A stretch of DNA of 64,000 bases, from positions 210,662 to 274,661 of the forward strand of contig AKXM01000031.1 in assembly GCA_000277545.1 (NCBI GenBank), given 5' to 3'. The position numbers were made by a program, and so were the translations under genes. The stretch comes from Enterobacter sp. Ag1 (lineage in GTDB: Bacteria > Pseudomonadota > Gammaproteobacteria > Enterobacterales > Enterobacteriaceae). Each line of letters begins with the position of its first letter. Position 1 is the stretch's first letter. Below the pieces are notes generated by a model. The model did no database searches, had not been told where the DNA came from, and was given only the letters and a program-made list of their open reading frames with translations. Below, one piece after another: positions 27,192-36,832 of this stretch.

Positions 27192-27213
27192 GCCCTCTCC
27201 ACGAGGAGAGGGC
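27192..27213. terminator. Hairpin between ALDH and MFS genes
   Basis: A perfect 9-bp stem GCCCTCTCC/GGAGAGGGC with an ACGA loop lies between convergent genes. There is no T-run, so it may act as a mRNA-end barrier. Its arms resemble the core of the GC-rich repeat at 16.8 and 40.7 kb. Confidence 0.5.
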
Positions 27214-27221
27214 GCAGAGTA

Positions 27222-28349
27222 TTATCTCCGTAAATGTTTCCAACCGATAAGCGTAATGCCCACGGCACATACGATCAGCGTCATATCCAGCCGTTGTCCC
27301 CAGCCGGCAACGAAAAGCCCGGCACCAATCAGCACGTAATAGACCAGGCCGAAAAGTGCGCCTGCCGTCCCCCGGCAATCTGAGTAGGCGCTGAGCGCAG
27401 TGCCAAGCACCACCGGAATTGCCATCGAAAAGGCCAGCATCACCATAAACATCGGTCCCAGGAACCACGGGCTGGCCGACAGCAGGCCAACGCCCAGGCT
27501 CCCGATCAGGCCCCAGATACAGGCGAGGCGTAAAAGCGTGGCTGAACTCGTGCCGCGCTGGATGAGTTGATGGTTAAGCTGCGCGCCAGCCAAAGAGCCA
27601 AGCGCCAGCAGGACACCGCTTAATCCAAATGTACCGGGCTCCATGCCAAACCGCTCAAACATAAACGGCGCCAGGCCGTAATAGCTGAACAGGCTCACGT
27701 TAAACAGCGCGACCAGCGCCGTTGCACGCCAGATCTGCATATCTTTCAGCATTCGCACCGCGACGCTGGCGATGGGCTGACTCTGATGCTGCGCAGAGCG
27801 AGTTTCTTCCAGCCGCCAGGCGCTCCAGATAAAGAGCAGCAGGGCAAGCGCCACAAGAGCATCAAACACTCCCCGGAAACCGCCCCAGGAAACAAGCATC
27901 CCGCCCGCCCACAGGCCTATCGCCGGGCTTACCGCCAGAGCAATGCCCATAAAAGCGAAGATCTTTGCCAGCGTCTGCCCGCTAAAGCGGTCCCGGAGTA
28001 TCGTCTGGGTGACAACCGACCCGGCCGCCGCACCAAAGGCCGCGATAACGCGTGCCGCGAGCAGCAGTCTGAAATCGTGCGCCAGCAGCGCAAGGACCGA
28101 CCCTACTGCGTAGCATGCCAGGCCCAGCAACAGGGCTGGCTTACGGCCAGCCAGATCGCATACCCGCCCCCAGACCAGAACGCCGAGGGCAAAGCCCGGG
28201 AAATAAATGGACAGCGTCCAGGATGCATCCTGCGCGCTGACCGCGAAATACCCGGCAATATCGGTCAGTGCCGGGCTATAAAAGGTTTCCACAATCTGCG
28301 GAAACATCAGTAGCGCCGTTAAGAGCGCCATACCGCGATGTGTTTTCAC
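27222..28349 (-). CDS. MFS efflux transporter (Bcr/CflA-like DHA1)
   Basis: The 375-residue product has about 12 hydrophobic segments. The early motif YSPALTDIAGYF and the TM2-3 loop GRVCDLAGRKP are typical of the DHA1 drug-efflux group, and RVIAAFGAAAGSVV is the TM4-5 motif. The substrate is unknown. It is divergent from an AraC-type regulator with a cupin sensor domain (28443), an arrangement resembling the nimT-nimR pair of E. coli, where the regulator controls the exporter. Confidence 0.85.
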   Translation of the reverse strand: MKTHRGMALLTALLMFPQIVETFYSPALTDIAGYFAVSAQDASWTLSIYFPGFALGVLVWGRVCDLAGRKPALLLGLACYAVGSVLALLAHDFRLLLAARVIAAFGAAAGSVVTQTILRDRFSGQTLAKIFAFMGIALAVSPAIGLWAGGMLVSWGGFRGVFDALVALALLLFIWSAWRLEETRSAQHQSQPIASVAVRMLKDMQIWRATALVALFNVSLFSYYGLAPFMFERFGMEPGTFGLSGVLLALGSLAGAQLNHQLIQRGTSSATLLRLACIWGLIGSLGVGLLSASPWFLGPMFMVMLAFSMAIPVVLGTALSAYSDCRGTAGALFGLVYYVLIGAGLFVAGWGQRLDMTLIVCAVGITLIGWKHLRR

Positions 28350-28442
28350 AATACGTCCTCCTCAAAAAGAGGCGCTATTGTAGGAAAACGTCAGATGAAT
28401 CATTATAAACATTATGACATTTAATATCGGAAATCAGACATT

Positions 28443-29216
28443 ATGAGCTGGCTAAGTGCGGATGCAGAATTTAACCCTGACGCGCTGCATAACGGCGTGA
28501 TTGGCGTGCAGGCTGAACTTGGGGATCATGATTCCGGGCTACATCGACACCGGATGGGGCAGTTGCTGTTTACCCGGGAAGGCTGCGTGAAGCTCACGCT
28601 GGATGAAGGCCAGGTACTCTCTTTGCTGCCGCCGGGTAAAGTCGCCTGGCTCCCCGGCGGCGTCAGCCATCGGGCAGAAATGAAAAGTAGCGTGGCCTAC
28701 CGCTCAATCTGGTTTGATATAAAACGTTACCCCACGCTGCCCGCCACCGCGCTGGTGCTCAACGTCACGCCGTTGCTCAACGAACTGCTGGAGAGGATTT
28801 CGGCCAGCGCCTGGGAAACGGACTGGGAACAAGGCGCCCCGATGCACATGGCCGCCCTGTGCGTAGCGGAACTGAATGCCGCACAAGAAGTCCCGATGAC
28901 GCTGCGCTTCCCTCAGGATAAGCGGCTGCGCCACCTGACGGGCGACACGCTGCCGCCGCCGCTCAACGAACTGGCCAGCGTAACCGGCGCAAGCGAGCGC
29001 ACCATTGGCCGTATTTTCCTCCGGGAAACCGGCCTCTCCTACCAGCCATGGCGGCAGCAGTGGCGTTTAATGAAGGCGGTGGAAATGCTGGCCAGCCACG
29101 CGCGGGTTACCGTTGTTGCCTCGGAGCTAGGTTTTTCCAGCGACAGCGCCTTTATCTACTTTTACCGCAGCATGACCGGCCAGACGCCGGGCATGCTGAC
29201 GGCGAAACAGACTTAA
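28443..29216 (+). CDS. AraC-family regulator with cupin sensor domain (NimR-like)
   Basis: The 257-residue product begins with a cupin-type domain (GLHRHRMGQLLFTREGCVKL, PPGKVAWLPGGVSHR) and ends with two HTH motifs (LASVTGASERTIGRIFLRETG and VASELGFSSDSAFIYFYRSMTGQTPG) in the AraC pattern. Domain layout and length match NimR/YeaM-like regulators. It most likely controls the divergent MFS gene 93 bp away. The stop overlaps the convergent LysE-family stop by 4 bp. Confidence 0.88.
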   Translation: MSWLSADAEFNPDALHNGVIGVQAELGDHDSGLHRHRMGQLLFTREGCVKLTLDEGQVLSLLPPGKVAWLPGGVSHRAEMKSSVAYRSIWFDIKRYPTLPATALVLNVTPLLNELLERISASAWETDWEQGAPMHMAALCVAELNAAQEVPMTLRFPQDKRLRHLTGDTLPPPLNELASVTGASERTIGRIFLRETGLSYQPWRQQWRLMKAVEMLASHARVTVVASELGFSSDSAFIYFYRSMTGQTPGMLTAKQT

Positions 29217-29833
29217 CGTCGGCTGATGGCCAGCTTCGCGGCAAAGAGCAGAAACACACAGCCGGTAACGCGATCCATCCACTTCACAACGCCAGGCTTT
29301 CTTAGCACGCCGGAAGCGTAGCGCGTGGCAAGAATCAGCGTCAGGGACCACAGCGTGCCAAGCACCGCATGAATAGAAACCAGCAGGAAAGTCCAGAGGA
29401 TCGGCGAATGGCCGGAGGGGATAAACTGCGGCAGGAAAGAGACGTAGAACACGCCCATTTTCGGATTAAGCACGTTGCCTAACATGCCGCGCAAAAACCA
29501 GTTGCTGGCTCGGGTTGAGTCAGCGGAGGCAAGACTAAAACTCTGGCGAGGACGCAAAAGCAGCTGAATACCCAGCCAGCATAAATACGCGGCACCGCAC
29601 CACTTCAGCAAGGTATAGGCAAATTCAGACACCGCCAGCAGAGCGCCAAGTCCAAAGGCAACCAGCGCCCCCCACACAAAACAGCCTACGTCGATGCCAA
29701 GCGCGGCATGAAAAGCTTTTTTGCCCCCTTCGGCGGCGGCAGTTCTCAGGATAAGGGCGGTATCGAGACCAGGGGTAAGCGTGAGCAGAGTGGCAGCTAG
29801 CGTGAAAGCAAGAAGCGCATCGGTGACGGACAT
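29213..29833 (-). CDS. LysE/RhtB-family amino-acid exporter
   Basis: The 206-residue product has about six hydrophobic segments. The family motif LTLTPGLDTALILRTAAAEGGKKAF is at the N-terminus and LGNVLNPKMGVFYVSFLPQF in the middle. RhtB-type proteins export amino acids such as threonine or homoserine; the substrate is not set here. I start at 29833 (MSVTDALLAF), since the 17 codons upstream do not fit the family. The TetR gene at 29898 is 65 bp upstream on the same strand, but regulation by it is uncertain. Confidence 0.87.
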   Translation of the reverse strand: MSVTDALLAFTLAATLLTLTPGLDTALILRTAAAEGGKKAFHAALGIDVGCFVWGALVAFGLGALLAVSEFAYTLLKWCGAAYLCWLGIQLLLRPRQSFSLASADSTRASNWFLRGMLGNVLNPKMGVFYVSFLPQFIPSGHSPILWTFLLVSIHAVLGTLWSLTLILATRYASGVLRKPGVVKWMDRVTGCVFLLFAAKLAISRR

Positions 29834-29897
29834 TTTTCTAACTCCGAAAACGATAAATCTACTGAAATTCAGCTCAGCCGACAATGCCCTGATGCCG

Positions 29898-30536
29898 TTA
29901 TTTTTCGCCGTAAACTGTCCCGTTCATTGCCGCGGTAACGCCCGCGGTTCCTCTGTCGATCAGGTCAAGAAATACGGCGGCGGCGGCGGCGTTGCTCAGC
30001 GTCTGGCTAAAAGTTCGATGAGCCTGAATCAGCGCCGCGCTCCACGTGGCCAGCACCAGGCCCGCCGCCAGCTGAGTGTGCGGGTCGCTTTTTTCAAGGC
30101 CGGCCCCGGCGGCCAGCTCATGCGCCAGCGCCTGGGCAAATTCATCCCGAATCTCTCTGGCTCTCGCTTTCAGTGCCGGGCTGTGCTCAATCGTCGAGAC
30201 AAACCCCTGCCCCGCCACGGAGAAAGCCACCACCGGGCTATTCTGCTCCACCAGATGGTGAGCAAAGCGACGCAGCGCTTCCAGCGGCCCCGTGTTTTTA
30301 TCCCGCTGACTCAGCGCACGGCGCAGCATCTGCAACCCTTCTTCTTCGCGGTCGAAGAACATCTCCTCTTTGCGCGGGAAGTGGTTGAACACCGTCATTC
30401 TCCCCACCTCTGCCGCCGTGGCGATTTCGTCAATCGTCACCTGTTCAAAGCCCTTTTCCAGAAACAGCCGGGTGGCAACATTAGAAATTTTCTGGCGGGT
30501 GGCGAGTCGGTTCAGGGTTCGGCGATCGACGGACAT
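29898..30536 (-). CDS. TetR-family repressor
   Basis: The 212-residue product has an N-terminal TetR HTH (ATRLFLEKGFEQVTIDEIATAAEVGRMTVFNHFPRKEEMFF) and a helical ligand-binding remainder. It is divergent from a TetA-like MFS gene, and the 65 bp between the two starts contain two tandem TACT-N-AGTA palindromes, so autoregulation and control of the pump are very likely. The ligand is unknown. Confidence 0.9.
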   Translation of the reverse strand: MSVDRRTLNRLATRQKISNVATRLFLEKGFEQVTIDEIATAAEVGRMTVFNHFPRKEEMFFDREEEGLQMLRRALSQRDKNTGPLEALRRFAHHLVEQNSPVVAFSVAGQGFVSTIEHSPALKARAREIRDEFAQALAHELAAGAGLEKSDPHTQLAAGLVLATWSAALIQAHRTFSQTLSNAAAAAVFLDLIDRGTAGVTAAMNGTVYGEK

Positions 30537-30565
30537 TGACAGGATCCTGCGGAATGGATAATTAT

Positions 30566-30593
30566 GTACTGAGTATATATTGGTACTTAGTAC
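30566..30593. promoter_or_regulatory. Probable TetR operator: two tandem 9-bp palindromes
   Basis: TACTGAGTA (30567-30575) and TACTTAGTA (30584-30592), each a palindrome around a central base and both preceded by G, are spaced 17 bp start to start. They lie in the gap between the divergent TetR and TetA-like genes. Paired dyads at this spacing suit two repressor dimers on one DNA face. Confidence 0.65.
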
Positions 30594-30601
30594 AGGTAAA
30601 C

Positions 30602-31798
30602 ATGAACAAAGCGCTGGTTGTCATTTTCTCCACTATTTGCCTGGATGCCGTCGGCATCGGCCTGATCTTTCCGATTCTGCCGCGCCTGCTGGAAGAGGTG
30701 ACACACACCCCGGATATCGCCCACTGGATCGGCATCATGACCGCGCTGTATGCCCTGATGCAGTTTGTTTTCGCCCCGCTGCTGGGGGCGTTGAGCGACA
30801 ACTATGGTCGCCGCCCCGTGCTGCTCGTATCCCTTATCGGGGCCGCCGTGAATTATTTGATCATGGCCTTCGCCCCGCACCTGTGGATGCTGCTGCTGGG
30901 CCGCGCTATCGCCGGGTTGACCAGCGCGAACGTCTCGGTGGCGATGGCTTACATCACCGACGTCACTCCGGCGGATAAACGCGCCCGTCGCTTCGGGCTG
31001 TTTAACGCCATGTTTGGGGCCGGGTTTATCATCGGCCCGGTGCTTGGCGGCCTGTTGGGCGATGCCTGGGTGCGGCTGCCGTTTATTGCGGCTGCCGTGC
31101 TAAACACCGTTAACCTGCTAATGGCGCTGTTTATGCTGCCGGAATCCCGCGAACCCGCCCGCCAACGGTTCAGCTTTGCCGTACTCAATCCCCTGCAGCC
31201 TCTGCGCCGCATTTTCACCCTGAAAGGGCTAATCCCGATTGCGATGGTCTTTTTCATTCTGAGCGCAACCGGCGAAGTATACGGCACCTGCTGGGCGCTT
31301 TGGGGGACCGATACTTTCGGCTGGAACGGGCTGTGGATTGGGCTTTCTCTCGGCGCTTATGGCATCTGCCAGACGCTGACGCAGGCGCTGCTTCCCGGCC
31401 CGATAACCCGCTGGCTGGGGGAGCGCGGCGCGGTGCTGTTTGGCATTTGTAGCTCGTGTATTGCGCTGACGATGCTGGCCTTTGTGCAAGCAGGCTGGCA
31501 GGTGTTTGTGATTATGCCGCTGTTCGGGCTGGGCGGCGTTGGCGCCCCGGCCCTACAGGCGCTAGCCACCCGGAAAGTAGATGAAGCCAGCCAGGGCCAG
31601 TTGCAGGGAATTCTGGCCTCGGCGGTCAGCCTCGCGTCTATCATTGCCCCGCTGGGCTTCTCAAGCTTCTACTTTGTGGTGCAGGATTCGTGGCCAGGCG
31701 CTATCTGGCTGTCGGTGATTGTGGTGTACGCCGTTGCCGTGCCGCTGGTGTTGTTCAGCACCCGCGGCAAAAGTGAAATACAGCCAATAAGCCCATAA
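30602..31798 (+). CDS. TetA-like MFS efflux protein
   Basis: The 398-residue, 12-segment product is close in length and pattern to class A-D tetracycline pumps: ICLDAVGIGLIFPILPRLL in TM1, LGALSDNYGRRPVLL in the TM2-3 loop, and GAGFIIGPVLGGLLG in TM5. The start at ATG 30602 gives a TetA-like N-terminus; the upstream frame to 30536 runs through the operator. Whether it carries tetracycline resistance cannot be said, since chromosomal homologues with other substrates exist. The divergent TetR probably represses it. Confidence 0.87.
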   Translation: MNKALVVIFSTICLDAVGIGLIFPILPRLLEEVTHTPDIAHWIGIMTALYALMQFVFAPLLGALSDNYGRRPVLLVSLIGAAVNYLIMAFAPHLWMLLLGRAIAGLTSANVSVAMAYITDVTPADKRARRFGLFNAMFGAGFIIGPVLGGLLGDAWVRLPFIAAAVLNTVNLLMALFMLPESREPARQRFSFAVLNPLQPLRRIFTLKGLIPIAMVFFILSATGEVYGTCWALWGTDTFGWNGLWIGLSLGAYGICQTLTQALLPGPITRWLGERGAVLFGICSSCIALTMLAFVQAGWQVFVIMPLFGLGGVGAPALQALATRKVDEASQGQLQGILASAVSLASIIAPLGFSSFYFVVQDSWPGAIWLSVIVVYAVAVPLVLFSTRGKSEIQPISP

Positions 31799-31845
31799 AG
31801 CAGCCAGAGAACGATGGCGGAAAAATCACATCGTAACATGCAGGC

Positions 31846-32310
31846 CTATTTTAATTTCTCCAGCGGAAAGGGCCTGTCCTGTACCACGGTTTTCATCACC
31901 AGCGTCGAGCGGAGATGCTGCACACCGGGCATGGCCGATAGTTTTCTGTCATACAGCGCCTGGAACGAAGGCAGGTCCCGGGTTACGACCTGCATCAGAT
32001 AGTCCGGGTCGCCAAACAGTCTCTGCGCCAGCACAATTTGCGGGATATCTTCCACAGCTTCTTCAAACGCGCTGACGGCCTTTCTGTCCCCTTCTTTGAG
32101 CGTCGCAAAGACCAGAGCCACAAAATTAAAGCCCATCTTGCCCGGGTCAAGGTTAGCCCGATAGCCCGTAATGACCCCCTCTTGCTCCAGCGCTCTGAGC
32201 CGACGATGGCACGGCGAGAGGCTGAGGTTAACCCGCTCGGCCAGGTCGGTAATGGACAGACGCCCATCGGCCTGGAGTTCAGCAAGAATTTTTCTGTCTA
32301 CGCTATCCAT
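31846..32310 (-). CDS. Lrp/AsnC-family transcriptional regulator
   Basis: The 154-residue product begins MDSVDRKILAELQADGRLS, the family HTH start, continues with SLSPCHRRLRALEQEGVITGY, and ends in the ligand-binding alpha-beta sandwich (FGDPDYLMQVV). I use ATG 32310; codons upstream to 32403 are not part of the family. It is divergent from a LysE-type exporter gene 108 bp away, a common pairing in which an amino acid acts as co-effector for its own export. Confidence 0.92.
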   Translation of the reverse strand: MDSVDRKILAELQADGRLSITDLAERVNLSLSPCHRRLRALEQEGVITGYRANLDPGKMGFNFVALVFATLKEGDRKAVSAFEEAVEDIPQIVLAQRLFGDPDYLMQVVTRDLPSFQALYDRKLSAMPGVQHLRSTLVMKTVVQDRPFPLEKLK

Positions 32311-32418
32311 TTGGAATATTCTCTCTTTTAACAAGAGTTTTGAGCATAACATTGAAAGCCCATTGCCGGGGATTAACCGTATTCTTTCTTTCCCGTTATC
32401 CAAGAGAGAAATACCATC

Positions 32419-33030
32419 ATGGCGATGAGCCTTGCCGCAGGATTTTGGCTGGTTTCGTTCCTGCTAATCATCACCCCAGGAGCTGACTGGGCTTACACTA
32501 TCAGCGCCGGAATCAATGGCCGCAGAATTATTCCCGCCGTGGCCGGACTGATGTCGGGCCATGCTATCGCGACAATCATTGTTGTTGCCGGCGTGGGGGT
32601 TCTGCTCGCCGGACATCCGCTCGCTTTATCCGTCCTCACGCTGCTGGGTGCGCTCTATTTGCTCTGGCTTGGCCTCACTATTTTGCGCAGCCCTCCCGGG
32701 CTGAACGCCGCCGCTCAGAACAACGGCAACTGGCAACAGTGGGCCATCAAAGGGATGTGTATCAGCGGCCTGAATCCGAAAGTGTTTCTGCTTTTTCTGG
32801 CCCTTTTACCGCAGTTTACCGATCCCCAGGGGAAGTGGTCAGTGGCGCAGCAGATGTCCGCTCTGGGTGCGATGCACCTGGTGACCTGTACCCTGATTTA
32901 TCTCTTGATTGGTTACGGTTCAAGAGCGCTCTTAAGCACCCGCCCTCAGGCCGCTCGCAGGGTGAGTATGCTTTCGGGTGTCCTCATGGTAATCATTGCG
33001 CTGCTGCTGATTTACGAGCAGTTGAAATAG
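32419..33030 (+). CDS. LysE/RhtB-family exporter
   Basis: The 203-residue product has about six hydrophobic segments, with SFLLIITPGADWAYTISAGI at the N-terminus and SGLNPKVFLLFLALLPQF in the centre. These are the two conserved RhtB/LysE blocks. It probably exports one or more amino acids under control of the divergent Lrp-type regulator. MAMSLAAG at 32419 may alternatively begin two codons later. A terminator shared with the convergent chemoreceptor gene follows. Confidence 0.9.
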   Translation: MAMSLAAGFWLVSFLLIITPGADWAYTISAGINGRRIIPAVAGLMSGHAIATIIVVAGVGVLLAGHPLALSVLTLLGALYLLWLGLTILRSPPGLNAAAQNNGNWQQWAIKGMCISGLNPKVFLLFLALLPQFTDPQGKWSVAQQMSALGAMHLVTCTLIYLLIGYGSRALLSTRPQAARRVSMLSGVLMVIIALLLIYEQLK

Positions 33031-33038
33031 CGAAAAAA

Positions 33039-33059
33039 AGAGGCAGGATACCTGCCTCT
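33039..33059. terminator. Terminator between LysE-type gene and chemoreceptor gene
   Basis: A perfect 9-bp stem AGAGGCAGG/CCTGCCTCT with an ATA loop has seven A residues on its left. Its T-run serves the minus-strand chemoreceptor gene, and it may also help end the plus-strand gene. Confidence 0.8.
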
Positions 33060-33065
33060 GAGGAA

Positions 33066-34583
33066 CTACGCCTGATGTAGGGTGAAGACACGAATACTGT
33101 TGAGCAACAAGCCGGACTGCTCAACCAGGGAGGCGTTTTGCTGAGTGGTGGTATCGATCTGCCCCATCGCAGCATTAATTTGCGCGATGCCGTCGCTTTG
33201 CTCATGACTCGCGCGGGCAATTTCATCCACCAGCTGCCGCACGCGGGCAACGTTTTCAACGATTTCCTGCATGCCCTCATCCGCTTCCGTGACCAGCTTA
33301 CGGCCATCGGTGATTTTGTTCACGGACGCGCTAATGATGTCACGAATCTCTTTCGCGGAGGCCGAACTTCTCTGCGCCAGCGTTCTCACTTCCCCGGCTA
33401 CCACGGCAAAACCGCGCCCCTGTTCACCGGCTCTGGCAGCCTCAACGGCGGCATTTAATGCCAGGATATTTGTCTGGAAAGCAATTCCTTCAATGGCCGC
33501 AATGATATCGGTCATCCGGCCTGCATCAGCATGGATTTCGCCCATGGCATCGGCCACCACGTGCATACGTTCGCTGTTGGCCTTGACCATTTCTCCGGAC
33601 TCATTAAACAGCGTATTCACCCGATGGGCATGACTGGCGGTGCTCTTGATCGTCGACGTTAGCTGCTCTAAGGTCGCGGCAGTTTGTTCGACGCTCGCCG
33701 CCTGTTCCTCTGTTCGTGAGGCGAGATCCTGGTTCCCGGCATCAATTTCATCCGCTGCCAGGGCAATACTTTCCGCCCCGCTGCTGACGTTCCTAACCGT
33801 ACTCCCAAGCGAAGTAATCATTTCCTGCAATGAATGCATGAGCTGCCCCAGCTCGTCCTTCGCATGCACATGTACTTTGGCGGTGAGATCGCCCTGCGCC
33901 ACCCTGCCGGCAACGTTAACGGCCTGCAGCAGCGGATGCGTAATACTGCGGGTTATGTACCAGGCCGTTGCCGCCCCCAGCGCCACACCCAGCGCCACTA
34001 GCAGCAACATGAGCAGCTCATTATTACGGGAGTTTTTCTGAATGCTGGCATGCGTGTTGTCGATAAGCTGTTTTTGGAAATCCAGCAGAGCCTGCAGCCC
34101 CTGCCGATATTCTTCGCTTATCGGAATAAAAAGTTCCGAGATATAGCTATCCATGCCCTCATGTTCGCTCAGCTCAGCCCGGGCCAACCCTTCGGAACGA
34201 ACCTGCAAATACTTTTCACGCACGGGGACAAGATTCGCCAGCAGGTGCTTGCCGGTTTCCAACGCAATCAAAGATGTGAGCTGGGACTGGACCCGGGTGG
34301 TGACCGCCGAATTCTGCGCAATGCTGGCGAGCAGTTTCTTACGCAGCATCGCATTTTCAGTTCCCATTGCCGCGATAGCGTTCCCGCTGCTCTTGTCGAC
34401 CTGCGCCAGCCATTCCTCGACCAGCCTTTCCTTCAGCAAATGCTGGTTAATCATCTCATCGACGGCGTGAACATTATTCCGGCTGAACAGGCTGGCGCCG
34501 ATACCCATCAGAATCATTAAAAACAACAGCAGAAAAAAACCGCCGCTCAGCCTGACGCCTACACGCAAATTACTTAGTTTCAT
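33066..34583 (-). CDS. Methyl-accepting chemotaxis protein
   Basis: This 505-residue transmembrane chemoreceptor has TM1 near residues 13-33, a periplasmic four-helix-type domain (about 35-185), TM2 near 190-212 ([20 protein letters not shown]), a HAMP domain, and a cytoplasmic signalling coiled coil. The hairpin tip [22 protein letters not shown] is conserved. The C-terminus (RVFTLHQA) lacks the NWETF-type pentapeptide that tethers CheR and CheB. The ligand is unknown. It is convergent with the LysE gene. A second receptor gene lies 269 bp upstream. Confidence 0.93.
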   Translation of the reverse strand: MKLSNLRVGVRLSGGFFLLLFLMILMGIGASLFSRNNVHAVDEMINQHLLKERLVEEWLAQVDKSSGNAIAAMGTENAMLRKKLLASIAQNSAVTTRVQSQLTSLIALETGKHLLANLVPVREKYLQVRSEGLARAELSEHEGMDSYISELFIPISEEYRQGLQALLDFQKQLIDNTHASIQKNSRNNELLMLLLVALGVALGAATAWYITRSITHPLLQAVNVAGRVAQGDLTAKVHVHAKDELGQLMHSLQEMITSLGSTVRNVSSGAESIALAADEIDAGNQDLASRTEEQAASVEQTAATLEQLTSTIKSTASHAHRVNTLFNESGEMVKANSERMHVVADAMGEIHADAGRMTDIIAAIEGIAFQTNILALNAAVEAARAGEQGRGFAVVAGEVRTLAQRSSASAKEIRDIISASVNKITDGRKLVTEADEGMQEIVENVARVRQLVDEIARASHEQSDGIAQINAAMGQIDTTTQQNASLVEQSGLLLNSIRVFTLHQA

Positions 34584-34852
34584 TCTCGTTCCTTAGAAAA
34601 CCACATCCCGGAGTGCCCCCGGCGCCTGGCGCGAGGGAATGGCGTGTTTTGTAACCACGTTGTTAACCGATATCGGAGGTCACGGTTATTTCTGCAGGCA
34701 AAAACCAGGGGGGAACGGTCGATAAAGCAGCATTTTGGCCCGAAGCAATGCTTTAATGTGATCTGCATCACAATGAAGAAGTCATTGAAAAATAAAAGGC
34801 CCTGGCATATTCATGCGTCGAAGCCTTTTATTATTTGCTCTAAAGTTAAAGA

Positions 34853-36016
34853 TTAAAACGCCTGCCAGTGTTCCTCTTCTCTTTTTAACGCCCGGCGCGG
34901 TGCCAGCTGGGGCGATAATATTACGCTTGCCTCATCGCTTGCCCCCAAATGCAGGCTGCTGGTTCTTTTTTCCAGCTCGAACACTTGTTTATTCAGCACT
35001 TCTGAAGATCCGGCCAGCTCTTCCACCACCGCTACGTTCCCCTGGGTGACTTTCTCCAGTTCGGAGAGCGCCGTGGTAATTTGCTGAATACCTTTTTCCT
35101 GTTCGTTGGTGGAGATAAAAATATGCCCCATCAGCGCGTCGATATTTTCTGAACCGGAAACAATATCCTTCATATTTTTTTCCGCTTCGGAGACCAGGCT
35201 TGCGCCCTGCAGAACGTTTTGGTTGGTGATATCAATTAACGACTTAATGTTCTTGGCCGATTCCGAGCTTTTATGCGCCAGATTTCTGACTTCACCGGCC
35301 ACCACCGCAAAGCCTTTGCCGTGTTCCCCGGCGCGGGCGGCTTCCACCGCAGCGTTCAGCGCCAGGATATTGGTCTGGAAGGCAATGCTGTCGATGATGG
35401 TAATGATTTCCGTCATCTTGTTGGCGCAGTCGGTGATTGAGGTCATGTTGCTGGTCAGCTTCTGCATCAGGTCACTGCCGTGGTTGGCCGAACGGTGCGC
35501 GCCGCTGGTGATATCGCTCAGCTCACGGGTGCTGTCGGCATTGTTTTTTGTCCCGGCGGAAATCTGTTCCATGCTCGATGCCGTCTGAATCAGCATCGCC
35601 GACTGCTGCTCGGTTTTCACCGACAGCGTGGCGCTCTGGTGCGCCAGGCTTTCAGAAAGCGCTTTGGCCGACTGGGACGACTTGCGAATATCCATTACCA
35701 GGGTAGTAATTTCGGCGGAAAGCGTATTTATGCCCGGAATCAATCGTCCGGCACAATTATTACCAAACTCAGGGATATGCACCGATAAATTCCCCGAATT
35801 AATTTCGTCAATGCTCCGCTTAACGTTATTAATGGGCCGTACAAGATATATCGTCATATACGTCCACAGGGAGAAGATTAAGACAACCCAGGCAATATTA
35901 AGCATGGCTAAAACAAGCACGCTAGCTGATAAAGCAAATGCTAAGAAATCTATAACTAAAAAGGATATTGCCAAAAAATAGACAATAACGCTTCGAACGC
36001 TGGCATTCTTAAGCAT
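34853..36016 (-). CDS. Methyl-accepting chemotaxis protein without a periplasmic domain
   Basis: The 387-residue product has two adjoining hydrophobic segments (residues about 10-32 and 35-58) with almost no periplasmic loop, then a HAMP-like stretch ([20 protein letters not shown]) and a full signalling domain with the tip [22 protein letters not shown]. The last five residues, HWQAF, fit the xWxxF pattern of the CheR/CheB tether. Without an external sensor it could sense membrane state or energy or act through partners. It lies upstream of the other receptor on the same strand but has its own leader region. Confidence 0.9.
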   Translation of the reverse strand: MLKNASVRSVIVYFLAISFLVIDFLAFALSASVLVLAMLNIAWVVLIFSLWTYMTIYLVRPINNVKRSIDEINSGNLSVHIPEFGNNCAGRLIPGINTLSAEITTLVMDIRKSSQSAKALSESLAHQSATLSVKTEQQSAMLIQTASSMEQISAGTKNNADSTRELSDITSGAHRSANHGSDLMQKLTSNMTSITDCANKMTEIITIIDSIAFQTNILALNAAVEAARAGEHGKGFAVVAGEVRNLAHKSSESAKNIKSLIDITNQNVLQGASLVSEAEKNMKDIVSGSENIDALMGHIFISTNEQEKGIQQITTALSELEKVTQGNVAVVEELAGSSEVLNKQVFELEKRTSSLHLGASDEASVILSPQLAPRRALKREEEHWQAF

Positions 36017-36219
36017 AGGTAATCCTGTGCGAGACTTGGGCGGGTATATTATTTATTACCTGGATTTATGGAAAAGCCATCCCATAAAATAAATCAGAAT
36101 TTAACGCCGACATAAGTCAACTGAAAAGATTTTAAATCCGCACTTTTCGTTTAAGAACGACGCCTTTCTGAATATATCCGTGACGTTACGATCAAGTCAC
36201 TTTCATCAGCGCTGCATTT

Positions 36220-36244
36220 AGTAACTTGCATTTTGAAAGTCACT
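36220..36244. promoter_or_regulatory. Candidate HxlR operator
   Basis: AGTAACTT (36220-36227) and AAGTCACT (36237-36244) form an inverted repeat with one mismatch and a 9-bp spacer, ending 45 bp before the HxlR start. A further AAGTCACT at 36195-36202 repeats the right arm. ACTT...AAGT dyads are typical of HxlR-family sites. Confidence 0.5.
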
Positions 36245-36289
36245 ATGCCAATTTGTCACCAGACGATAACCCCGCCCCCGGATCGAACC

Positions 36290-36832
36290 ATGAAAAACGA
36301 ACCTCTGTGCAGCGCTCCCTGCCCCATTGCCCGCAGTCTTGGCCGTATCGGCGACAGCTGGAGCATCATGATCCTGCGGGATGCCCTGGCAGGTTTTACC
36401 CGCTTCGATGAATTCCAGAAGAGCAGCAACGTGGCGCCCAATATTCTTTCGCGCCGCCTGAAAGAGCTGGTTGATGATGGCTTACTGGAGAAGGTTTGCT
36501 ACAGCAGCTCACCGCCGCGCTACGAATATCACCTCACCCAAAGCGGGCGTGATTTCCGCATGGTGATTCTGGCACTGGCGGAATGGGGCAACCGCCACTT
36601 CGCGCCCGAAGGGCGTCAGATGCAGCTGGTGGAGCGCGAAACCCAGCGCCCGGTAGAGCCCATTCTTACCGATAAAGAAACCGGCGAGCTGATTGAGCCG
36701 GGAAAATACGCCATGGTGCCGGGTCCAGCGGCCTCACCGATGATGAAATACCGCCACGACTACCTGCAGCGTAAACACGCCGGCGACGCCGGGCTTAAAT
36801 TCCAGCCAGAACCGTACAGAGAACCCCAGTAA
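36290..36832 (+). CDS. HxlR-family transcriptional regulator
   Basis: This 180-residue winged-helix regulator has the family core CPIARSLGRIGDSWSIMILRDAL, with a conserved Cys (residue 11) that in some members senses electrophiles or oxidants, and VAPNILSRRLKELVDDGLLEK as the recognition region. The start is ATG 36290; the frame upstream to 36233 covers the putative operator. Its stop overlaps the next ATG by 1 nt (TAATG), so it heads a four-gene unit with an EmrAB-type pump and a FabF-like enzyme. Confidence 0.9.
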   Translation: MKNEPLCSAPCPIARSLGRIGDSWSIMILRDALAGFTRFDEFQKSSNVAPNILSRRLKELVDDGLLEKVCYSSSPPRYEYHLTQSGRDFRMVILALAEWGNRHFAPEGRQMQLVERETQRPVEPILTDKETGELIEPGKYAMVPGPAASPMMKYRHDYLQRKHAGDAGLKFQPEPYREPQ

